64,000 nucleotides of DNA, from positions 2,108,001-2,172,000 of the forward strand of contig OY970201.1 of assembly GCA_963708245.1 (NCBI GenBank). The letters are read 5' to 3'. The stretch comes from CAVYXK01 sp963708245. Lineage in GTDB: Bacteria; Pseudomonadota; Alphaproteobacteria; Acetobacterales; Acetobacteraceae. Positions 33,600-42,387 of this stretch are shown here, in pieces (the first letter of the stretch is position 1; each line of letters begins with the position of its first letter). The notes beneath the pieces are model-generated. The model did no database searches and was not told where the DNA came from. It was given only the letters and a program-made list of their open reading frames with translations. The translations under genes were made by a program, and so were the position numbers.

Positions 33600-35155
33600 A
33601 CTACATCAATCCCAACGCTGTGCGTCCGCTGTTCGAGGGGGCCGATTGGGAGTTTTCCACCGTCCAGCGTGCGCATGACGCGATCGAGGCGATCGCCCTG
33701 GGCGAGTTCGGGCTGGACGTCTATCCCAACCAGATCGAGGTGATCGGCACCGAGCAGATGCTCGATGCCTATTCTTCGATCGGCATGCCGCTGTTTTACA
33801 AGCACTGGTCATTCGGCAAGCATTTCGCTCGCAACGAGGCGATGTATCGCGCCGGCATGCAGGGTCTCGCCTACGAGATCGTTATCAACTCCAACCCGTG
33901 CATCTCCTACATCATGGAGGAGAACACGGCGACGATGCAGACCCTGGTGATCGCCCACGCGGCATTCGGGCACAACCATTTCTTCAAGAACAACTATCTG
34001 TTCAAGCAGTGGACCGATGCTGACGGCATCCTGGATTACCTGGAGTTTGCCAAGGGCTATATCGCCCAATGCGAGGAGAAATACGGCGAGACAGCGGTCG
34101 AGCGGCTGATCGACGCGGCCCATGCGCTGATGAGCCATGGGGTGCACCGCTATCCGCGGCGGCGTCCTGCCGATCTTCGGTCTGAGGAGCTGCGCGCCCG
34201 CGAACGGCGCGAGCACGAAGAGCGGGTGTTCAACGATCTCTGGCGCACAGTGCCGCAGAAAGACGGCGGCATGCCGGACAACTCGGCTGAGGAGCGTCGC
34301 CGCGCCCTGCTGCAGCTTCCGCAGGAGAACGTCCTATACCTGCTTGAGAAGATCGCCCCGCGCCTGCTGCCCTGGCAGCGGGAGGTCCTGCGCATCGTAC
34401 GGAATATTGCGCAGTACTTCTACCCGCAGAGTCAGACCAAGATGATGAACGAGGGCTGCGCCACCTACGTGCACTACCGGATCATGAACCGGCTGCACCA
34501 GAAGGGCTTGCTCACCGACGGCGCCATGGTCGAGTTCCTGCGCAGCCACACCAACGTGGTGTTCCAGCCGGACTTCGACGATCCGCGCTATGCCGGCATC
34601 AATCCATACGCGCTCGGCTTCGCGATGATGCAGGACATCGAACGCATCTGCACCGAGCCGACGGCAGAGGACCAGCAATGGTTCCCGGCAATTGCCGGCA
34701 GCGGCGATGTGATGGCGGTGCTGCGCGACTGCTGGGCAAACTATCGCGACGAGAGCTTCATCCTGCAGTTCCTCAGCCCGCGCTTGATCCGGCAGTTCGG
34801 CCTGTTCCACGTCCTGGACGATGCCACCGAGCCGAATCTGCGGGTCGAGGCGATCCACGACGAGCGCGGCTATCGCAAGATCCGGCGTGCCCTGGCACGG
34901 CAGTACGATATCGCCTGGACGCTGCCGGACATCCAGGTGGTGGACGTAAACTTGGAGACGGACCGGCGGCTCATTCTGCATCACCGGGCGCTGAACCGCG
35001 TGCTGTTGGAAGAGCGCGACGCCCGCCTCGTGCTGCAGCACTTGGCCGCTCTCTGGGGATATGACGTTCTGTTGAAAGAGGTCGATCCGGCCAGCGACTC
35101 GGTGCTGAAAGAGCACGCGGCAACTCCGCGGCCGGGGATTTTGCGTCCCAATTGA
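33596..35155 (+). CDS. ycgB: SpoVR/YcgB family protein
   Basis: A 519-residue SpoVR-family protein of unknown biochemical role, the third member of the prkA-yeaH-ycgB stress operon. Recognisable segments are FYKHWSFGKHFARNEAMYRAGMQGLAYEIVINSNPCISYIMEENT (a conserved histidine/glutamate-rich core), AHAAFGHNHFFKNNYLF, and MNEGCATYVHYRIMNRLHQKGLL. Several conserved His/Glu residues suggest a metal site, but none is proved. The ATG overlaps the yeaH stop. The frame is intact. Confidence 0.95.
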   Translation: MNYINPNAVRPLFEGADWEFSTVQRAHDAIEAIALGEFGLDVYPNQIEVIGTEQMLDAYSSIGMPLFYKHWSFGKHFARNEAMYRAGMQGLAYEIVINSNPCISYIMEENTATMQTLVIAHAAFGHNHFFKNNYLFKQWTDADGILDYLEFAKGYIAQCEEKYGETAVERLIDAAHALMSHGVHRYPRRRPADLRSEELRARERREHEERVFNDLWRTVPQKDGGMPDNSAEERRRALLQLPQENVLYLLEKIAPRLLPWQREVLRIVRNIAQYFYPQSQTKMMNEGCATYVHYRIMNRLHQKGLLTDGAMVEFLRSHTNVVFQPDFDDPRYAGINPYALGFAMMQDIERICTEPTAEDQQWFPAIAGSGDVMAVLRDCWANYRDESFILQFLSPRLIRQFGLFHVLDDATEPNLRVEAIHDERGYRKIRRALARQYDIAWTLPDIQVVDVNLETDRRLILHHRALNRVLLEERDARLVLQHLAALWGYDVLLKEVDPASDSVLKEHAATPRPGILRPN

Positions 35156-35377
35156 TCGTGAGCCTGCGGCGAACTTTCCGCTCACCGCCCAGGTTGCTCG
35201 TTACGGTCCCTGTGGCGCGAGCCCTGACAGATGCCGATTAAGGGAACGTCAGTGGGCCAGTGGTCATGGATTTTGATGAAAGTCTGGCGAGTCGCCTGGG
35301 GGAATCGTAAGCGGCTTACCTTAGACCACATTCCACTGACGTGGAGACAGTGAGCTGATAGTATTGTCGCGGTTAGA
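35156..35377. other. Intergenic region after the stress operon
   Basis: About 220 bases with no gene that I can support. Confidence 0.4.
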
Positions 35378-35797
35378 ATGGAACGGTCGCTCAGCCGGAA
35401 TATCGCGGTATGCTTTCGGTCTTTGGCAGTCGCGGGCGACGGGAAACCACTGCCATGCTCGGACGCACTGAGAACCATTATGCAGAACTTGGTCGAGCTC
35501 TTCGGGTTAGCCGCTGGGCACATACTTCTTGATATGTCAGTTGAGCGACTCGCATTGCCCGCGTTCAAGCGAAGAGCGTTGGTATCGGCTGCAAGTGAAC
35601 TGGTGATCAATGCCCTGCGCCACGCGTTTGACGCACCTAGCTCGGGGCACATTACCGTTGGACTCTGCCGGGTGGGATTGTCCGATGCGAAGCTCAGCAT
35701 TTCGGACGATGGCCGGGGTATCAGAACTCGGTAGGTATAGTCGGCCGCGCGGAATTGCTTTCGATCTCGCAGCGCTGCACGAATCTGACCTGATCTA
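35378..35797 (+). pseudogene. Histidine-kinase-like ATPase, 5' part of a gene split by IS21
   Basis: The frame has ALVSAASELVINALRHAFDAPSSG (N box) and AKLSISDDGRGI (G1 box), so it is a HATPase_c domain of a small sensor kinase. A stop at 35732 follows the G1 box; one frame over, the sequence continues RYSRPRGIAFDLAALHESDLIY up to 35797, where the IS21 element begins. Its 3' end is found at 40950-41015. So the gene has both a frame change near 35715-35735 and an insertion. No dimerisation histidine domain is visible upstream. Confidence 0.75.
35790..35797. repeat. IS21 target-site duplication, left
   Basis: CTGATCTA lies directly before the element end TGTCAATCGG and is repeated at 40950-40957 directly after the other end. 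Eight bases is within the range for IS21 elements. Confidence 0.9.
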
Positions 35798-35987
35798 TGT
35801 CAATCGGCGTCGAACATTGACCCTCGATCGGCGTCCAAAATTGACCCCTCAGATATCGGCTTGTGCCGGTAGTGCAAAGGGGGGACCCGCGCGCCGCGGA
35901 GTGCCCCACGAGGAGGCTGACGCAGCGGCGCGCGGGGGGTTCCTGTGGACCCACCGGTGCAAGCCCGGGTGGTAGAGGCGGTGGGCG

Positions 35988-36091
35988 TCAGGCGCGGTTC
36001 TTGAAGCGCCAGCTGTCGTTGCCTGTCTCGACAATGTCGCAATGGTGAGTGAGGCGGTCGAGCAGTGCGGTGGTCATCTTTGGATCGCCGA
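35988..36091 (-). pseudogene. istB: istB 3' part, separated by insertion
   Basis: Reads PKMTTALLDRLTHHCDIVET and GNDSWRFKNRA then stop on the minus strand: the end of IstB. It joins in frame to the 5' part at 38705-39342 if the intervening 2620 bases are removed, giving FGEWPSVFGDPKMTTALLDR across the junction. Confidence 0.93.
36085..36091. repeat. Core direct repeat, left junction of recombinase unit
   Basis: TCGCCGA occurs at 36085-36091 and again at 38705-38711, and only once in the reconstructed istB. It marks the recombination core (attL/attR identity). Confidence 0.85.
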
Positions 36092-36610
36092 CCATGTCGA
36101 GATGCCACAACGCTCGACAGGCGAGTCGCTCAGGTCAGGGTCACCGACCCGCATCATCCTCTGTATGGCAAGCGTTTTCCGGTCAGCGATCGACTGTCAG
36201 GGCGCGGGCCGGGGCTAATCGTTGTCCGGCTGCCTGACGGCCGAGAGCGCTCTATATCACGATTCGCTACAGATCTCGCAGCAACGGCCCATGAGCAGCT
36301 GGCCGTATCGAGTCGCCAAGCACACATTTCAGTGCACACGCTTCTGCCTTTGGCAAATCACATCCGTGCTGTGCTCGCTTCGAGACATGCGGAGCTCGAA
36401 GCCGGCGGACGACACCCCGAACGGCCATCGGCGAATCCGGAGCCGGATAGAGCCAGGCAAGGCGTTAGCGACAGCGCCGCGCCTATGGCCGCAACTTTCA
36501 ATCGAGGAACGGCGGCGGCTGGCCCAGCACCTGGGTCAACTCTTGCAGCGCCTGCGTCCGCTTACCGCCGAGCCAAAGGAGGGAAACTGTGTCGACGACG
36601 ACGTCGTTGA
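36092..36610 (+). CDS. DUF5372-like protein of the recombinase unit
   Basis: The frame encodes VRVTDPHHPLYGKRFPVSDR, LIVVRLPDGRERSIS, RFATDLA and a helical stretch (HTLLPLANHIRAVLASRHAEL), resembling the small DUF5372 proteins annotated beside some recombinases. Their role is unknown to me. No ATG, GTG or TTG lies in frame between the element edge at 36092 and the conserved part. The only in-frame start seen is GTG 36065, which is in the host istB DNA, so translation here would depend on the target, or uses an unusual start. Confidence 0.5.
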   Translation, partial: PCRDATTLDRRVAQVRVTDPHHPLYGKRFPVSDRLSGRGPGLIVVRLPDGRERSISRFATDLAATAHEQLAVSSRQAHISVHTLLPLANHIRAVLASRHAELEAGGRHPERPSANPEPDRARQGVSDSAAPMAATFNRGTAAAGPAPGSTLAAPASAYRRAKGGKLCRRRRR

Positions 36611-36617
36611 GCGATGA
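36387..36617 (+). CDS. Small ORF ahead of the recombinase
   Basis: A 76-codon frame overlapping both neighbours, ending LWPQLSIEERRRLAQHLGQL then LQRLRPLTAEPK. The helical C-terminal part looks coding, the N-terminal part less so. Its stop lies 26 bases inside the recombinase gene, consistent with translational coupling. No family assigned. Confidence 0.4.
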   Translation: MRSSKPADDTPNGHRRIRSRIEPGKALATAPRLWPQLSIEERRRLAQHLGQLLQRLRPLTAEPKEGNCVDDDVVER

Positions 36618-38694
36618 TCGCATCACGACTGCGCACCGCGCCAAGCTTGCCTACGTTTACGTTCGACAATCATCGCCGGGGCAAGTTCGCCATCATCAGG
36701 AAAGCACCGAGCTACAGTACCGGCTGGTTGAGCGTGCGGTTTTGTTCGGTTGGCCCCAAGAACGAGTTCACGTCATCGACGATGATCTTGGTAAGTCGGG
36801 GGCCTACAGCCGTGATCGCCGCGGTTTTCAGACGTTGATCGCGGAGGTCGGGCTTGGCAAAGCCGGGCTCGTTATGAGCCTGGACGCATCTCGGCTGGCA
36901 CGCAACAACCGAGATTGGCACCAGCTTCTGGAATTGTGTTCACTGTTCGGGGTGCTGATCGCAGACGGCGAGCGCCTGTATGACCCTGCAGCCTATCACG
37001 ACAGGCTGCTCCTGGGCTTGTCAGGGATCATGAGCGAGGCGGAGCTGCATCAGATCAAAATCCGCCTCCATCAAGGCGAGCGCCAGAAGGCAGCGCGCGG
37101 CGAGCTGCGATTACCACTTCCGGCTGGCCTGATCCACAACCGAGACGGCAGTGTCACCCTCAATCCAGATGAGGAGGTACAGCAGCGGCTCCGGCTGGTC
37201 TTTACGAAATTTCGGGAGCTGCGCAGTGCCAAGGCGGTCATGCGATATCTACGACGCCACAACCTGCTGCTCCCTGTGCGACCGCTTCGTGGCTCGGCGC
37301 CGCATGAAGTCGTCTGGCGCGTGGCCAACAATGCTCGTGTGATCCACATTTTGAAGAACCCAGCCTATGCTGGCGCTTACGTCTATGGCCGGCGACGGCC
37401 GGAGCCGCTGCGGCGACGGCCAGGTAGCGATCGTATCGGGACGGTGGCGGTTCCGCCTGAGGATTGGTCGATCTGCCTCAAGGACGCCCATCCGGCTTAT
37501 GTCGACTGGGAAGAGTTCATGGCAAATCAACGGCAGCTGGCTAATAATGTCGCACGCTACGATGCGGGCCGATCCGGTGCGCCCCGCAAGGGCAGTGCTC
37601 TGCTGCAGGGCATCGTCAGTTGCGGTCGGTGTGCCCGCCGCATGTGCCTGCGCTATTCCGGAACTGATGGCGATTTTCCAGTCTACGTTTGCGTGGCCGA
37701 CCAAACTTTCGACGGAGGGCCGAAATGCCAAGAGGTGCGAGCCCTCCAGGTCGACGCTGAGGTAGAACGATTGATCCTGGAGGCGCTGACGCCAGACCAA
37801 ATCGCGGTGGCGGTTGCTGCCGTGAGTGAGGTCGAAGTGGAGAACCGTGCGATAGAGCGACAATGGTCGCTCAAGCGCGAGCGGGCCCGCTATGATGCCG
37901 AGCGCGCCCGACGCCAGTACGACGCCGTTGAGCCCGAGAACCGCTTGGTGGCTCGCTCACTCGAGAGGATCTGGGAAGAGCGCTTGAGGCGGGCGGACCA
38001 AATCGAGCAGGAATACGAGGCATGGCGTCGTGAGCAGGCCGTCTCGGTTTCCGACAGCGATCGGCAAGAGATTCTGGCACTGGGCGAGGACTTGCCGAAG
38101 CTGTGGCACGCTGCGACGACCACCGCGGCAGAGCGCAAACAGATCGTTCGACTGGTGATCAAGGAGGTCATACTGGATCAGAAGCAGCGGCGTGGCTACG
38201 TCTGGATCAGGATTATTTGGCAAACCGGCGCGACCAGCGAGCACTGGTTGCAACGACGCGTGCAAGGCTATGCGCAGCACGCCGATCAGGAACAACTGAG
38301 ACGGCGTATCGTCGAACTCAACGGGCTGCAGAAGATGGATGCTGAGATTGCCGCCACCCTCAACAGGGAAGGGTTTCGGACCGCGCACGGACCACCATTT
38401 TCTGGCAACATGGTTCACGTGCTGCGAAAACGGTGGGGGATCCGGACCGTCAAGATCAACGGCATCGCGGTGAACCCTCCGCGATGGGCCGACGGAAGCT
38501 ACTCAGTACAGGGTGCAGCCGCGCTGATCGGCATTACACCGCAGACCATTTTTGATTGGCTCCGAAAAGGCTGGCTGAAGGGAAAGCAGCTGACCAAGGG
38601 CATGCCGTGGCAAATCTCGATATCTCCCGACCAAGTGGCGACGCCTAGGGCGCGCGCTCGACAGACCATCCGCTCCAATGGAGAGGCATCATGA
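36589..38694 (+). CDS. Large serine recombinase
   Basis: A 701-residue site-specific recombinase. The N-terminal resolvase domain has LAYVYVRQSSPGQVRHHQES (catalytic serine near residue 28-29), GKSGAYSRDRRGFQ and SLDASRLARNNRDWHQLLELC. The recombinase domain follows (about 170-300, with HILKNPAYAGAYVYGRRRPE). A zinc ribbon at about 343-375 (GIVSCGRCARRMC...YVC) precedes a charged coiled coil (410-470). A C-terminal helix-turn-helix (SVQGAAALIGITPQTIFDWLRKGWLKG, about 643-670) is an unusual extra. The frame is intact. It sits in its own unit inside istB. Confidence 0.93.
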   Translation: MSTTTSLSDDRITTAHRAKLAYVYVRQSSPGQVRHHQESTELQYRLVERAVLFGWPQERVHVIDDDLGKSGAYSRDRRGFQTLIAEVGLGKAGLVMSLDASRLARNNRDWHQLLELCSLFGVLIADGERLYDPAAYHDRLLLGLSGIMSEAELHQIKIRLHQGERQKAARGELRLPLPAGLIHNRDGSVTLNPDEEVQQRLRLVFTKFRELRSAKAVMRYLRRHNLLLPVRPLRGSAPHEVVWRVANNARVIHILKNPAYAGAYVYGRRRPEPLRRRPGSDRIGTVAVPPEDWSICLKDAHPAYVDWEEFMANQRQLANNVARYDAGRSGAPRKGSALLQGIVSCGRCARRMCLRYSGTDGDFPVYVCVADQTFDGGPKCQEVRALQVDAEVERLILEALTPDQIAVAVAAVSEVEVENRAIERQWSLKRERARYDAERARRQYDAVEPENRLVARSLERIWEERLRRADQIEQEYEAWRREQAVSVSDSDRQEILALGEDLPKLWHAATTTAAERKQIVRLVIKEVILDQKQRRGYVWIRIIWQTGATSEHWLQRRVQGYAQHADQEQLRRRIVELNGLQKMDAEIAATLNREGFRTAHGPPFSGNMVHVLRKRWGIRTVKINGIAVNPPRWADGSYSVQGAAALIGITPQTIFDWLRKGWLKGKQLTKGMPWQISISPDQVATPRARARQTIRSNGEAS

Positions 38695-38704
38695 AGGCGT
38701 CGAG

Positions 38705-38711
38705 TCGCCGA
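38705..38711. repeat. Core direct repeat, right junction of recombinase unit
   Basis: Second copy of TCGCCGA, directly followed by istB sequence AGACGCTCGGCC. Confidence 0.85.
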
Positions 38712-39342
38712 AGACGCTCGGCCATTCGCCGAAGGCAAGATTGGTCGTGACGATCACGGAGGTGCGCTCGTAGAGCCGGCTGACGGTGTGGAACAGCAGC
38801 TGCCCGCCGGCCTGTGCGAAGGGCAGATAGCCGAGTTCGTCGAGCACGACGAAGTCCAGACGGGTGAGATGATCGGCGAGTCGTCCCTGGCGGCCTGCCC
38901 GCCCTTCGGCCTCGAGCCGGTTGACCAGATCGACGGTGTTGAAGAAGCGTCCGCGCGATCCGGCGCGGATACAGCTCCGCGCGATCGCGATCGCCAGATG
39001 CGTCTTGCCGGTGCCGGTCCCGCCGACCAGGACGAGGTTGCGCTGCTGAGCGATGAAGTTGCCGTCGGCAAGATCGCGCACCAGGCTCTCGTTGATCGGC
39101 GTTCCGTTGAAGGCAAACTCGTCCACGTCCTTGGCGAGCGGCAGCTTGGCGATCGTCAGCTGATATCTGATTGAGCGCGCCTGCTTCTCCGAGATCTCTG
39201 CCTTGAGCAGATCGCCGACAAAGCGTTGCGGCTCGTGCTTGCGCTTGATCGCGGTGGCCAGCGTCTCGTCATAGGCGCCCTTCATTCCAAAGAGCTTGAG
39301 CTCCCCCATCATGTCGAGGACTTCGGTTCGCTCCATGCTCAT
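38705..39342 (-). pseudogene. istB: istB 5' part (IS21 helper ATPase), interrupted
   Basis: IstB is the AAA+ ATPase that helps IstA select targets. On the minus strand the start MSMERTEVLDMMGELKLFGM is followed by a Walker A motif VGGTGTGKTHLAIAI and Walker B-type LDFVVLDELGYLPFAQAGGQLLF, up to FGEWPSVFGD where the recombinase unit cuts in. The remaining ~33 residues are at 35988-36091. The start overlaps the istA stop by ATGA, as is normal. IS21 mobility is therefore disabled here unless the insert excises. Confidence 0.93.
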
Positions 39343-40835
39343 GTGCTCCTGAGTTGATCGTATCTGGCGCAATCGGCGACCGGCGCATGGCGGAGTATCA
39401 ACGCATCCGGCGTAAGGATGATGGCCGCCGGCCCGGGGTCGCGGTGCCGCGTGAGGATGTTGATGATCACGTCAGATGAGTGGACGCCTTCGGACATCGC
39501 CTGCGCGCAGGCAGCTTCGACCGCCGTCAACCCATCCGTCAGCACGGCAGCCAGGATGGCGACCATCTGACGATCGCCATCGTCGGACCCGGCGAGCTTG
39601 CGCCGCACCCGCTCCAGCGCGGCCGGCAGCACCCAGTCCCTGAACGGCGCGCCGTTGCGCAGCGCGCCCGGTTTGCGGGCCAAAACCGGCACGTAATGCC
39701 AAGGATCGTAGATCGTCTCGCCTCGGCTGTAGCTGCGGCGGTGTTCCGCGACGATGCGCCCATCCTGGCGGATGATGATCCGATCGGCGTAGGCATGGAT
39801 CTCGACAGGCCGGCCGACCGCACTGGCGCTCACGGAGTATTTGTTATTGTCGAAGCGCACCAGACAGGTCTTCGACACCGACGCGGGCAGCGCGTGGAAG
39901 CCATCGAAGCGGCCGCGATAGGCGACAAGCTTCGGCCGCTCTTCCTCGAAGACTTCCCACACCGTCTGCTCGGGACGCTCGGGATGCGGATGCGCTTTGG
40001 CGTAGGCGATGCATCTATCGGTGAGCCAGGCGTTTAGTTCGTCGTAGGTCTTGAACCGCAGCCTCGGGGTAAAGAAGCGCTCGCGCACCAGGCCTACTTG
40101 GTTCTCCACCTGACCCTTCTCCCAGCCCGATGCCGGCGTGCAGGCGACCGGATCCACCAGATGGTGAGCGCACATCTGCAGGAAGCGGCGGTTGTATTGC
40201 CGGTCCTTGCCGATGAAGATCGTCTCCACCGCGGTCTTCATGTTGTCGTAGATGCCGCGCGTGCAGGCGCCCCTGAAGAGCGCGAAAGCGCGCTCGTGGG
40301 CGTCAAACACCATCTCCTGCGTCTCGCGTGGATAGGCGCGAACGGACATCATGCGGCTATGACACAGGCGGACGTGCGCGACCTTCACAGTCACCGTCAC
40401 GCCGTTCATCACGACAATCTCGTGGCTCCAGTCGAATTGGTAGGCCTCGCCCGGCGCGAACGACAGTGGCACGTAAGCGGCCGCCGCCTGGCCCGCGTGC
40501 TCCCGGCTCCAGGTCCGGGCGTAGCGTCGGACGGCGTCGTAGCCGCCGTCGTAGCCCAGCGCCCGCAACTCCTCGAATATGCGGATCAAGGTCAGCCGCT
40601 CGCGCGCCGTGCTCTCGACGTTCGCGGTCAGCAGCCGGTCGATCTCGACCTTCCAACGGCCGAGCTTGGGGCGTGGCTGAACCTCCCGCTCATAGGAAAA
40701 CGACGTCTCCCCCGACCGAAGCACCTTGCGAACCGTGTTGCGCGATATGTTCAGGTCGCGCGCGATCTCCCTGATCGACTTGCCCTTGACCAAATGCTCG
40801 CGTCGTATCCGGCCGATCGTCTCCACAATCAGCAT
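39339..40835 (-). CDS. istA: IS21 transposase IstA
   Basis: A 498-residue DDE transposase with an N-terminal helix-turn-helix (SIREIARDLNISRNTVRKVLR), the first catalytic Asp in EAYQFDWSHEIVVMNGV, GIYDNMKTAVETI (second Asp), and GWEKGQVENQVGLVRERFFTP with the catalytic Glu region, then a C-terminal beta-domain (NKYSVSASAVGRPVEIHAYADRI). Full length and in frame. Confidence 0.93.
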   Translation of the reverse strand: MLIVETIGRIRREHLVKGKSIREIARDLNISRNTVRKVLRSGETSFSYEREVQPRPKLGRWKVEIDRLLTANVESTARERLTLIRIFEELRALGYDGGYDAVRRYARTWSREHAGQAAAAYVPLSFAPGEAYQFDWSHEIVVMNGVTVTVKVAHVRLCHSRMMSVRAYPRETQEMVFDAHERAFALFRGACTRGIYDNMKTAVETIFIGKDRQYNRRFLQMCAHHLVDPVACTPASGWEKGQVENQVGLVRERFFTPRLRFKTYDELNAWLTDRCIAYAKAHPHPERPEQTVWEVFEEERPKLVAYRGRFDGFHALPASVSKTCLVRFDNNKYSVSASAVGRPVEIHAYADRIIIRQDGRIVAEHRRSYSRGETIYDPWHYVPVLARKPGALRNGAPFRDWVLPAALERVRRKLAGSDDGDRQMVAILAAVLTDGLTAVEAACAQAMSEGVHSSDVIINILTRHRDPGPAAIILTPDALILRHAPVADCARYDQLRST

Positions 40836-40949
40836 CCCCCACCGCCCACCTCAAATCGAAGCAGGCAGCCCACAAGCCACAATTCAGGGGGTCAATTTTG
40901 GACGCCGATCCCCCGGGCTCAGGGGGTCAAAATTGCACGCCGAAACACA

Positions 40950-41015
40950 CTGATCTACACGGAGGCCGAACGGGGCGGCACTCTCGCCGAGATCACCCTT
41001 CCGGTCGGACGATAG
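40950..41015 (+). pseudogene. Histidine-kinase-like gene, 3' end beyond IS21
   Basis: Begins with the second target duplicate CTGATCTA, then TEAERGGTLAEITLPVGR and a stop, the G2/C-terminal strand of a HATPase domain. Joined to 35797 after IS21 removal it reads in one frame, DLIYTEAERGGTLAEITLP. Confidence 0.85.
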
Positions 41016-41303
41016 CACCCTGACAGAGGCCTGCGGCTATCCAATTAACTCGTGCCGTAGGACGATTACCACCCTGCAAGACAGGCACATTGGTTACACG
41101 CCTTGGACCGACGGCATCGGCCGCAATCTCGTCATTTCGTGGCTCGGTGCCACACCCAGCGCAATCACTGTGCGAGCTTCAGACCCTGCGTTTCCACGAT
41201 GCCTGCAACACTCGCTACTCCTGGCGGGCCGCCATACCTCACCCGGACGGGGTCTTCACCCTTGGATCGCGTCCAGTTCGCCTGCGCGCCATGCTGACGA
41301 TCC

Positions 41304-41747
41304 TTATAGCAAGGTGAACTCCCGTAGCTCTTCGCGCGCGGACTCGCTGAACTCCTTCAACGGATCGATCGCCTTGCTCTTGATCAGTTCGTGCACCTCG
41401 CGAATCGTCTTGTTCGGTGCGAAGTAGGTATCGGTCGTGGCAATCATGATCTTCTCGGCGCACGCTACGGTTTGCGGCGAGGACAGGACGCGCATTCTGC
41501 TGACCATGGCGTAGAGGGAGACGAGTTCCGGAATCTGCGGCTGGTTGTTTACGATGGCATCGCCATATGCCTTCGATGCCGCGACGATGAAGTCCTTGTA
41601 GAGCTCCTCTCGCCGCGAGGCTTCGTGGGCGAGCTGCCCGGCCCGTACCTGGGAACGCTGGCTCAACCAAGTCGTGAGCCCTGATGTCAGGCCGCCCACC
41701 ACTGATCCGGCAAGTGCCGATAGGGCAGAAAGGTATGCGATATCCAT
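41304..41747 (-). CDS. Conserved hypothetical membrane-anchored protein
   Basis: A 147-residue protein with an N-terminal membrane helix (YLSALSALAGSVVGGLTSGLTTWL) followed by a charged cytoplasmic helical domain (ASRREELYKDFIVAASKAYGDAI; LVSLYAMVSRMRVLSSPQTVACAEKIM; TIREVHELIKSKAIDPLKEFSESAREEL). This pattern is common in proteobacterial hypothetical proteins of unknown job. It stands alone between the IS21 nest and a second IS21 remnant. Confidence 0.65.
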   Translation of the reverse strand: MDIAYLSALSALAGSVVGGLTSGLTTWLSQRSQVRAGQLAHEASRREELYKDFIVAASKAYGDAIVNNQPQIPELVSLYAMVSRMRVLSSPQTVACAEKIMIATTDTYFAPNKTIREVHELIKSKAIDPLKEFSESAREELREFTLL

Positions 41748-42162
41748 ATCTTATTTATGGGCGCCGGCGCTATGGAATCCGCTCACCACGTGGGATCGCT
41801 GTGGTCCTGGCAATCGCGGTTGGGCATGCGGTGTCTGCTGCGGTGATGTCATGCTCGGCTCTCTTTCAATGTTGACGGTGCAGAAAACTCGGTCTTGCTA
41901 TTCAGGTGACAGGATCTGCTCATCGCTAAGTCTTACGCACGTTGACGGACCAAGCGGCTCGCGAGCGTCAGATCACGCGAACAGCCCTTCGAGCTCTCAC
42001 CAATATATGACGTTTGCCGGGAAAGATCATGAGGATCATTGCTTTTTCTTGTTCGAGCTTGTGGGATGTCGATGGCTGTCGGAATCCGCGTAAATCTGGC
42101 GCAGTTCCATCGCGATGTGGTGCACGGCGCTGAGGTAAAACCTGGAAGTTGGGCTCGGCGCC
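41748..42162. other. Intergenic, no supported gene
   Basis: About 415 bases between the membrane-anchored protein and an IstB remnant. Short frames only; nothing recognised. Confidence 0.35.
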
Positions 42163-42387
42163 GTGCTTGCCGCCGATGGCTGCCCGCCGCTCATCCGCCG
42201 GGGGTTTCTGCGCCGCCATGGACTGCGCCGCGGCATCTTTCCCAACGCCGCTTGCGTGGTCTCGCTCGTCGATCGCCTGATCCACAACGCCGAGATCATC
42301 GCCATCGAAGGCGAGTCCTATCGTCTGAAGGAAGCGCGCGAACGCTCCGAACAGCGGGCACGGCAGCGAAACGGCGCCAAACGATGA
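42163..42387 (+). pseudogene. IstB-like ATPase C-terminal remnant of a second IS21 element
   Basis: The end of this frame, VVSLVDRLIHNAEIIAIEGESYRLKEARERSEQ, is the C-terminal sequence of the IstB subgroup that reads DRL.H.AEI..IEGESYR.KEA. The preceding residues (RRGFLRRHGLRRGIFPNAAC) lie in an unrelated frame, so only about 45 residues are genuine. It differs from the istB at 38.7 kb, so it came from another IS21 subfamily. Confidence 0.6.

Larger units (their letters stand above)
36092..38711 (+). mobile_element. Large-serine-recombinase mobile unit inserted in istB
   Basis: A 2620-base unit with one core copy, containing a DUF5372-like ORF, a small ORF and a 701-residue recombinase, all on the plus strand. 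It carries no other genes. Because istB is restored exactly by removal, this is a clean, single integration. No inverted repeats are visible at the ends, as expected of serine-recombinase integration rather than DDE transposition. Confidence 0.85.
35798..40949 (-). mobile_element. IS21-family element carrying a nested serine-recombinase unit
   Basis: The outer ends are related inverted repeats: TGTCAATCGGCGT at 35798 and, on the minus strand, TGTGTTTCGGCGT at 40949. Each end also has an inner block GATCGGCGTCCAAAATTGAC, the multiple-repeat layout expected for IS21 ends. istA and istB are on the minus strand. Without the 2.6-kb insertion in istB the element would be ~2.5 kb, typical for the family. 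Confidence 0.92.

Noticed and set aside
40098..41015. 305-codon plus-strand frame across istA and the IS21 end
   Set aside because: Mostly antisense of istA; only its last ~20 codons are real, as the 3' end of the interrupted kinase-like gene.
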